In this document: positions 5,817-12,496 of the stretch, piece by piece | How the letters are laid out: the number at the start of each line of letters is the position of its first letter | Numbering within the stretch: position 1 is the stretch's first letter | Assembly: GCA_900551495.1 (NCBI GenBank) | Contig: URWG01000044.1 | Coordinates: forward strand, 1 to 12,496 | DNA: 12,496 nucleotides | DNA from: an uncultured Eubacteriales bacterium | Lineage (GTDB): Bacteria; Bacillota; Clostridia; Oscillospirales; Oscillospiraceae | Direction of reading: 5' to 3' | Program-made: the position numbers and the translations under genes | The notes under the pieces: model-generated | What the model saw: the letters and a program-made list of their open reading frames with translations, nothing else | Databases searched by the model: none | Told to the model about the DNA's origin: nothing

Positions 5817-8800
5817 ATGAAACAACGCATTTTGAGCCTGATTCTGGTGCTGGCGATGGTGCTGTCGATGATCCCGTCGGTTTTTGCCGCGGGCTGTGAC
5901 ATCACCGTGACTGCGCCGACGCCGGAACCGATCACGACGGGAGCACTCTATGAGCTTCCGCTCAACGGGGTCTTTTCCGACCCGAACGGTCACACGCTGA
6001 CCTACTCCCTGACGGAGGATGCCGGCGGACATGCCTACATTAAGGACGGCGCCCTGTATTTTACGACGCCGGACGCCGGCAGCTACAGCATCACTGTGAC
6101 TGCGACCTGCACCGACGGCGGAGAGGCGAGCGCGACCGTTGCGCTGACCGTCAACGAGGCGGAAGCGGGCGACGAGAACCAGTACGACTACGACGAGACG
6201 AATCAGGAGTCGGTGCGCGTTTATGTAACGATCTCCAACAACGGTGTTCCCATCCTCAGCAAGGACGGCACCACACCGCTGGCGCATCTTGAGGTGAATA
6301 TCCCGTATTTTTCGCTGGAGCCTTACGGCTTGAGTGACTTTAACCGCTACCACACCGAAAACGGCAGCGGCGGCTATACCGACAATGTTCTGGTCGAGCG
6401 CCCGACGCTGCTGCACCTCTACATCTATATGCTGGAGCGCTACTATCTCGGCTGCGCCGAGGAGGAGTGCGGCAAGGGCACGTCCGATCTGCTGAGCTAC
6501 ACCGGCGACGGCAGCGGCGTTTATGACCTCTTCGGCAATAGCTATGAGGATAAGCTGAACGCTCTGTACATCACCGGCAGCTCTACCTCCATGTATATGC
6601 AGAACTTCTGGGGGCATGACGAAAACCTCATGTACTACCGCAACCATGTCTATCCCTTGATGGGACCCGGCTGGGGCGCGACGGCGGATTACATCCTGCT
6701 CTCCGACGGCGACACGATCGACCTTGCGATGTTCTCCAACTGGAGCTTCTGGAACACCGGTGCCTTTGCCTGCTTCGACAAGGACGAGTATGCTGCTGCA
6801 CAGGGCGCGACGATTGCCTTCAAGACGCAAAAGTATGACACGAAAGCCGTTGCCGACGGCGGCAGCGAAAAATTTGAGCCGATCACCGACCTTGCAGTGA
6901 CCCTTTACACACCGGACTGGTCGTCGGTGTCGGGGTATGAGAACCTCGTGAGCGAGAACAACGACGGCAGCTACACGCTGGATACCGCCGCGCTGGAGCC
7001 GGGCGTGTACTATCTCATGGGTCTTGATCCCAATATGGCGACGGACGACGCCTGCTATGCACCCGCGACGGCGAAGGTCGTCGTCAAGTGTGCCGAGGGC
7101 GAGCATCGGTGGAACGACGGCGTTTCCGTGAAGGAAAAGACCTGCACCGAGGCGGGCGAGCTTCTTTACACCTGCACCGTCTGCGGCGAGACCAAGACGG
7201 AAACCGTTTCCGCGGGACATGACTACTATAACGGCGTCTGCCGCAGCTGTGGGGAAAAGGATCCCTCCGCGCCTCATCTGGCAGAAGGCGTGACGGACCT
7301 GACGGTGACGGTTCAGGTCGGCAAGAGCTACCAGCTTGACGACCTGATGGACGGCAAGATCTTCACCGTTGACAACGGTACGCTGGACTATAACAACTAT
7401 TTTTACACGATGTCCTCCGACGGCGGTACAACGTGGAGCAAGGAGCTTGGCTTTGAGCAGGCGCTGTTCGGCGGCATAAACAAGAGCCTTTCCCAAAGTG
7501 TCGCAGGCACCTATCTCTATCGGTTCCGCGCTTGGGTCGGGGCGGACAGAGACAACCGCGACGGCGGCTACTCTGCCGACACATGGACGCTGACGCTGGT
7601 GTTTGAGGAAAGCGTGCGCGAAAACATCAGCTTCTACGTCGGACGCGATCAGAACTACGAAACAAACGGCAACGTCTATCCGAAGCTTGAGCTGTACAGG
7701 ACGGCGGGCATTGACGAAAACCAGTTTGATTACGTCGGCTGGTTTACCGATGCCGAGGGGAAGACGAAGTACGTCTATAACCCCGCCGCCTATCAGATCG
7801 TCGAGGGCGAGACGGATTACGTTGAGATCGACGGCACGCAGTACGAGCTGCACGATTACGAGAAGATCACCTTTACCAACAGCGCGTTTGACGCCTCCGA
7901 CGAAACGGCGACTGCAAGCGGCACGGTCGTGAACAACTATAATATGTTCTACGCCACGCTGTCTACAGGTCGCTACTCCACCCGCGCTTACGGTCGGAAC
8001 AGCGAAACGGAAGCCTATGATGTCTACCTCGGCGGTCAGAGCCTGCCCCTGCCGATGGAGAAGGACATCTACGGCGGCGGCGGTAACGACATCTATCTCG
8101 GCATCGTCAGCTGCTATGCCACGACCAAAAATCCCGATACGAACAAGTATTTCGGCGTTGACGATTACTACGTCGAGATGATCATGCCCGTTACCGGCAG
8201 CATGATCCATGCGGGTACGCCCTATACCTACGTCCGCTCCGGCAGCGAATACACGGCGTATCCCTTCCTCTCCTATGAAGCGGGCAACGCCTCGCTGTAT
8301 AACATCTATGCTTATCCGCGGAATACGGAAAAGTATATGTTTAACCAAGCCATCAACCAGAACACAAAAGCCGCCTATTCCGTCACGACCAAGAGCATCT
8401 CGATCGCAAACGCCCGACTGCTGACGGTCAACGCTCCCGCGAGCGCGGAATTCGGGCTGTACTTCCAGTACAACAACTTCAACACCCAGCCCGTCGCACC
8501 GTTTGAGACAAGCACCGACGAGACAAGCGGCATGACGACCTATCGCTACCGCGTTTCCCAGAGCAACAGCAACTACACATGGCGTCTGACCGACAAGAGT
8601 AATACCTACGTTACCAAGGCGGGTTGGCTGGAGAGCCTCAGCGCCGATGCGGAAAAGACCTACACCTTCACCGAGGGCGATGCGACCGACAGAAAGACCC
8701 ATGATCTCTCCAAGCTCGGCACGACGGTTTCCTCTCGTGACGAGGCGGATCTTCAGGTCTTCCTGAGCCACAGCGGATTTAAGAGCGTGAGCGATACCTA

Positions 8801-11800
8801 CCGCGTCCGCGCCTTCCGTATGTGGGAGCTGATCGACTCCGACACCGCCAACATCATGGTCGAGCCGAAGTTCAACGTTCAGATGCTGCAAGGCAGCGAT
8901 GCGGACGTTAAGCAGGTCAGCGGCGGCAATGCCGAGGGCAACTGGATCGACGTTACCCCCACCGGCACGGATATTGCGGCAGTGACCTATGATGCCGTTG
9001 ATATGTACTCCAACAAGGGCACGGCGGCAACCCACGGCGGTCTTTTCCCCGCGACGAATCCCGCGCGCACGGGTGTGTTTGTAATCACGAATGAAGCCGC
9101 CGGCACCGCAGACGCGCAGATCGTCTTCAACGGCGGCACCGCCAGCAGCCGTGGTGCAGAGTGGGATTATAACTACGACACTTGGTACTATCTCGATACC
9201 GAGGAAGCGCCCACGCTGGACTTCACCGTTACCGAGAGCGCGGCGGTCAGCTACGCCGTCGTCACCACGGACGCTTCCCTGCACAGCACGCTCTCCGACT
9301 GGACGGATGCCACGGCGGATGAAAACGGCACGTTCCATGCCTCGCTCCTGCCCTTCCGCACGGCGAACACGCTCGGCGGCACCGTTATCATCAAGATGGT
9401 CGGTACCGACGGTGTCTCCTACCGCTTGGTGCGCGTGGCGCAGATGAGCGTCAACGTAAAGAACGCTTCGAACGACGGCGAGCCGATCATGCCCGGCGAC
9501 AAGGTCACCCTGACCTTTACGGGTCTGTACCGCGGCGTGGATAAGGTTTCCGGTATCTTTAATCCTCTGCAGCTGTATCTGAACTACACCGTCGGCGAGA
9601 ATGAATTCAAGGGACAGCTGAGCCAGTACCAGCAGATGGACAGAGTCTCCGTTACCGTGACGATTCCTGCCGACCTGACCTTCCCCGAGGGCGAGAAGAC
9701 GACGACCGTCATGGTTAACAACGGCTATATCTCCGGCAGTATGTTCTCTGCCTCCAGTCCGTTTGACACGCTTTATAACATGACCGATACCGGCGTCGGA
9801 ACAAATTTCTCTGCGGTCAATATCAGCTTTGTTGCAAGCCGTCCGACGGACATTCCCGTCGAAGTTTCCGAGAAGGTCCGTTATAACGTCAAGCTCGTCC
9901 CCGTGGACGAAAACGGCGCGGTGATCGACGGCTTTGCCATCACGCTGCAAAGCGGCAGTACCGCATTGACCGCCGAAGCCGACGGCACCTATAAGCTCGG
10001 TTACGGCGCCTACACCTTTGCCGCCGAGCAGCTAGGCTATGTCCGTAAGAGCGGCTCCTTCCGGCTCGGCTCTGCCGATGCGGAAAAGGTCGAAAACGGC
10101 GTTATCACGATCGAAATCCCCGTCCGCAAGGCGGCTGAGAACGCTTGGGACGGCAAGACCGCGACCGAGCCTGCCACCGACGACAGCGGCGCTTACCTCA
10201 TCGGCACCGCCGCAGAGCTGGCATGGTTTGCGCAGAAGGTCAACGGCGGCAGCACAACGATTGCGGGTATCCTGACGGCGGACATCGATCTGGCGAGCTA
10301 CGAGTGGACGCCGATCGGCAGCGCCTCCAAGAATTTCGCGGGAACCTTTAACGGACAAGGGCACACGGTGGATAATCTGTTCATCGACTACAGCGGCACA
10401 ACCACCGCATCGCCCTACCGCGGTCTGTTCGGCTGGGTCTACGGCTCCGCAAACAGCCGCGTGAAGATCGAAAACCTGACGGTCAACGGCTCTGTCACCG
10501 TCGGCTCCTCCAAGAATGTTTCCGATGCCTATTGCGCCGGTATCGTCGGTCGTGCGGATTATGCCGACTTGACGAACCTCCACTCGAGCGTTGACGTTTC
10601 CGTCAAGCGCACGGGCGGCAACTGGCAGTCCATCGGCGGCATCGTCGGCGGCGCCTACTACAGCGTGAATATCACCGACTGCTCCAACAGCGGTAATGTC
10701 GCAGGTTGGCGTTACTGTGCCGGTATCGTCGGCAATATCATGAACGGCTCCCAGCCCAGCACCGTCACGGGCTGCGTCAACACCGGCAACGTCACTGCTC
10801 CCAGCACCTGCGCGGCGGGCATCGTTTCCAACCTGCCGAGCGGCTGCAAGGTCACGGCGTGCTATAACACCGGCACCATCAAGGCGGGCGGCAACTACCC
10901 CGCAGGTATCGTCGGCTATGTGGCAAATTCCGAGGTTTCCAACTGCTTCAACATCGGCACCGTCACCTGCAACACCTCCTTCACCTATGGTTCCGTGATC
11001 GGCACCGTTACGGACGCGAATGCAGTTACGGCGAACCTTTACTACCTTGAGGGCACCTGCGATAAGGGCGGCATCGGCGCCGTAAAGAACGCCGAGACGC
11101 AGACTGCGGCTGCCATGAATGCAGAAGCCATCGCCGCTGCCGATTTCGTCACCGCGATGAACACCGGTTTGGCAGAGCCTGCCTTCAAGAGCGGCGAAAC
11201 CCACCCGCTCCTCACATGGGAGGCGTCTCAGCCCACGCAGATCGAGGTCGAAACGATGGCACAGGCGGAGGGCGCGTTCCTCCTGCCCGACACCAAGACG
11301 ACCGTTTCCTCCGATCTCAGCGACCGCTACGGCTACACGGACACCTGCGACGGCGTTTCCGCGCTGGACGTCCTGATCCGCACGCACGAGCTGATGTTCG
11401 GCGAGGACTTCACACCCGAGACCGCAAAGACCTATCTGGTCGTGGACGGCGGCATGATCAAGACGATCTTCGGCGTTGAGACGACGGCTTGCAGCTTTGC
11501 CGTGAACGATCTGTTCCCCGTCTCCAACGAAACCTCCTCCAGCGGCGGCTATGTCGGCTACACGATCGTCAACTGCCCGATCAAAAACGGCGATACGGTC
11601 AACTTCTTCCTCTATCGCGATACCTCCATGTACAGCGACCTGTATACCTGGTACGAAAAGGACGGTCAGGTCGTCCGCAGCCTGACTGTCAAGACCGACG
11701 AGGCGTTCACCCTGAACATCCGCGGCTATATGTTCGGCTGGAGTGGCAATATGTACAGGAATTACGAGGACATCCGCGCCGATAAGAACAACACCGTTGC

Positions 11801-12496
11801 CGTTGCGGACGGACAGCTTGCGCTTGTCGATCCTGCGACCGGTGCGCTGAACAACATCGAGGGCGCCGTTACCGACGAAAACGGCAACGTCACCCTGTCG
11901 CTGGGCGAGGGCGAGCATATTCTTGCCGTCTGCTCCGATGAAGACGCGACCTACCCGACCGTTCTGACGCTCCTGCGCGTTACGGCAGAGGGTCACGCGC
12001 TGACCGCGACCGTGGTCGAGCCGACCTGCACCACCGAGGGCAGCGCTGCCTACACCTGCAAATACTGCGACTACAGCTATACCGAGACGCTCGCAGCAAC
12101 GGGTCATACCCTGACCGCGACCGCCGCAGCCGCAGCGACCTGCACCGCGGGCGGTAATATTGCCTATTGGACCTGCTCCGTCTGCAATAAGCTCTTCTCG
12201 GACGAAGCCTGCACTGCCGAGATCACCGAGGCGGATACCGTGATTTCCGCCACGGGACACAGCAATTATCAGTACACGGACAACGGGGACGGAACGCACA
12301 AGGTCACCTGCGGCATCTGCAGCACCGTGACCAACGCCTCCGAGGCGCACACGTTCGTCGACGGCACCTGCCCCTGCGGCGCGAAGGAAACCACGGAGCC
12401 GACGTATGACAGCTCGCTGAAATTCATGACCACTGCTTTTTCCATGGGCGCGGAGCTGAAGTTCGTTTTCATTATGACCAAGCCGGTCGCAACAAA
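5817..12496 (+). CDS. Giant secreted protein with DUF4430-like modules, CxxC repeats and GLUG repeats (3' end beyond window)
   Basis: One uninterrupted frame of 2226 codons to the window edge. Start at 5817, with GAAAGGG 8 bases upstream. Residues 1-24 are a signal peptide ending SVFA. Next, in order: a cadherin/Ig-like domain (about 30-116); a DUF4430-like module (about 132-325) with TLLHLYIYML (197-206), GPGWGATADY (283-292) and LLSDGDTIDLAMFS after it; a CxxC block (about 425-481); long beta-rich regions of unknown family (about 482-1440); and a GLUG region (about 1442-1725) with a GTFNGQGHTVDNL lead-in and recurring AGIVG motifs. A second DUF4430-like module follows (about 1840-1970, SALDVLIRTHELMFG, then KNGDTVNFFLYRD), then two further Cys-rich blocks (about 2060-2190, CKYC, CSVC, CGIC). 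GLUG and Cys blocks are common in surface proteins of gut Firmicutes. Control by a cobalamin riboswitch suggests a corrinoid-related surface function; an adhesin is the alternative. Any wall anchor would lie beyond the window. The DUF4430-like assignments are by eye and less sure than in the leftward gene. Confidence 0.93.
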   Translation, partial: MKQRILSLILVLAMVLSMIPSVFAAGCDITVTAPTPEPITTGALYELPLNGVFSDPNGHTLTYSLTEDAGGHAYIKDGALYFTTPDAGSYSITVTATCTDGGEASATVALTVNEAEAGDENQYDYDETNQESVRVYVTISNNGVPILSKDGTTPLAHLEVNIPYFSLEPYGLSDFNRYHTENGSGGYTDNVLVERPTLLHLYIYMLERYYLGCAEEECGKGTSDLLSYTGDGSGVYDLFGNSYEDKLNALYITGSSTSMYMQNFWGHDENLMYYRNHVYPLMGPGWGATADYILLSDGDTIDLAMFSNWSFWNTGAFACFDKDEYAAAQGATIAFKTQKYDTKAVADGGSEKFEPITDLAVTLYTPDWSSVSGYENLVSENNDGSYTLDTAALEPGVYYLMGLDPNMATDDACYAPATAKVVVKCAEGEHRWNDGVSVKEKTCTEAGELLYTCTVCGETKTETVSAGHDYYNGVCRSCGEKDPSAPHLAEGVTDLTVTVQVGKSYQLDDLMDGKIFTVDNGTLDYNNYFYTMSSDGGTTWSKELGFEQALFGGINKSLSQSVAGTYLYRFRAWVGADRDNRDGGYSADTWTLTLVFEESVRENISFYVGRDQNYETNGNVYPKLELYRTAGIDENQFDYVGWFTDAEGKTKYVYNPAAYQIVEGETDYVEIDGTQYELHDYEKITFTNSAFDASDETATASGTVVNNYNMFYATLSTGRYSTRAYGRNSETEAYDVYLGGQSLPLPMEKDIYGGGGNDIYLGIVSCYATTKNPDTNKYFGVDDYYVEMIMPVTGSMIHAGTPYTYVRSGSEYTAYPFLSYEAGNASLYNIYAYPRNTEKYMFNQAINQNTKAAYSVTTKSISIANARLLTVNAPASAEFGLYFQYNNFNTQPVAPFETSTDETSGMTTYRYRVSQSNSNYTWRLTDKSNTYVTKAGWLESLSADAEKTYTFTEGDATDRKTHDLSKLGTTVSSRDEADLQVFLSHSGFKSVSDTYRVRAFRMWELIDSDTANIMVEPKFNVQMLQGSDADVKQVSGGNAEGNWIDVTPTGTDIAAVTYDAVDMYSNKGTAATHGGLFPATNPARTGVFVITNEAAGTADAQIVFNGGTASSRGAEWDYNYDTWYYLDTEEAPTLDFTVTESAAVSYAVVTTDASLHSTLSDWTDATADENGTFHASLLPFRTANTLGGTVIIKMVGTDGVSYRLVRVAQMSVNVKNASNDGEPIMPGDKVTLTFTGLYRGVDKVSGIFNPLQLYLNYTVGENEFKGQLSQYQQMDRVSVTVTIPADLTFPEGEKTTTVMVNNGYISGSMFSASSPFDTLYNMTDTGVGTNFSAVNISFVASRPTDIPVEVSEKVRYNVKLVPVDENGAVIDGFAITLQSGSTALTAEADGTYKLGYGAYTFAAEQLGYVRKSGSFRLGSADAEKVENGVITIEIPVRKAAENAWDGKTATEPATDDSGAYLIGTAAELAWFAQKVNGGSTTIAGILTADIDLASYEWTPIGSASKNFAGTFNGQGHTVDNLFIDYSGTTTASPYRGLFGWVYGSANSRVKIENLTVNGSVTVGSSKNVSDAYCAGIVGRADYADLTNLHSSVDVSVKRTGGNWQSIGGIVGGAYYSVNITDCSNSGNVAGWRYCAGIVGNIMNGSQPSTVTGCVNTGNVTAPSTCAAGIVSNLPSGCKVTACYNTGTIKAGGNYPAGIVGYVANSEVSNCFNIGTVTCNTSFTYGSVIGTVTDANAVTANLYYLEGTCDKGGIGAVKNAETQTAAAMNAEAIAAADFVTAMNTGLAEPAFKSGETHPLLTWEASQPTQIEVETMAQAEGAFLLPDTKTTVSSDLSDRYGYTDTCDGVSALDVLIRTHELMFGEDFTPETAKTYLVVDGGMIKTIFGVETTACSFAVNDLFPVSNETSSSGGYVGYTIVNCPIKNGDTVNFFLYRDTSMYSDLYTWYEKDGQVVRSLTVKTDEAFTLNIRGYMFGWSGNMYRNYEDIRADKNNTVAVADGQLALVDPATGALNNIEGAVTDENGNVTLSLGEGEHILAVCSDEDATYPTVLTLLRVTAEGHALTATVVEPTCTTEGSAAYTCKYCDYSYTETLAATGHTLTATAAAAATCTAGGNIAYWTCSVCNKLFSDEACTAEITEADTVISATGHSNYQYTDNGDGTHKVTCGICSTVTNASEAHTFVDGTCPCGAKETTEPTYDSSLKFMTTAFSMGAELKFVFIMTKPVAT

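Noticed and set aside
5778..9950. Antisense open frame of 1390 codons opposite the giant gene
   Set aside because: It is codon-aligned with the sense gene and open only because the sense gene avoids TTA, CTA and TCA. It has no ribosome binding site or recognisable domain, and starts at a TTG. The sense frame has a signal peptide, a ribosome binding site and known modules.
10032..12350. Second long antisense open frame of 772 codons
   Set aside because: Same cause as the first; the single sense CTA at 10029-10031 separates the two. The composition is that of a mirror frame, rich in Gly, Val, Arg and Ala, with no domain.

Overview
The window reads as a gut-type, high-GC Gram-positive Firmicute, probably an Oscillospiraceae/Ruminococcaceae relative. 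This rests on GGAGG-type ribosome binding sites, perfect sigma-A promoters, terminator-controlled riboswitches, and large secreted proteins with DUF4430, GLUG and CxxC repeat modules. The taxonomic assignment is inference.

Layout: a regulatory region of about 1 kb (4780-5816) separates two divergent transcription units. Each starts with a near-perfect TTGACA-17-TATAAT promoter, then a cobalamin (B12) riboswitch with a recognisable B12 box, then an intrinsic terminator ahead of the first gene. Leftward (minus strand) the order is: a DUF4430 (transcobalamin-like C-terminal domain) surface protein (4779-2926), a lipoprotein with squalene-cyclase/prenyltransferase-type helical repeats (2881-1925), a MoxR-type AAA+ ATPase (1824-877), and a DUF58 protein that runs off the left edge (877-1). 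Rightward (plus strand) there is one giant secreted protein (5817 to beyond 12496, at least 2226 residues). It has a signal peptide, two DUF4430-like modules, CxxC repeats and a block of GLUG repeats.

How the parts may work together: animal B12 carriers (intrinsic factor, transcobalamin) consist of an alpha/alpha toroid plus a small beta domain related to DUF4430. Here the toroid and the DUF4430 domain sit on adjacent genes behind a B12 riboswitch. A giant protein with DUF4430-like modules lies behind a second, divergent B12 riboswitch. The simplest reading is a surface corrinoid-capture locus that is switched off when cobalamin is plentiful. Corrinoid binding is inferred from regulation and fold, not shown by the sequence. 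MoxR-DUF58 pairs are widespread, and their place here, downstream and possibly co-transcribed, is suggestive only.

Short palindromic elements with GTCATTGCGAAG/CTTCGCAATGAC ends lie on both sides of the lipoprotein gene, and one supplies the stop codon of the DUF4430 gene. A different palindromic element of about 100 bp sits in the leader of the giant gene. No tRNA, rRNA, CRISPR array or transposase gene was seen.
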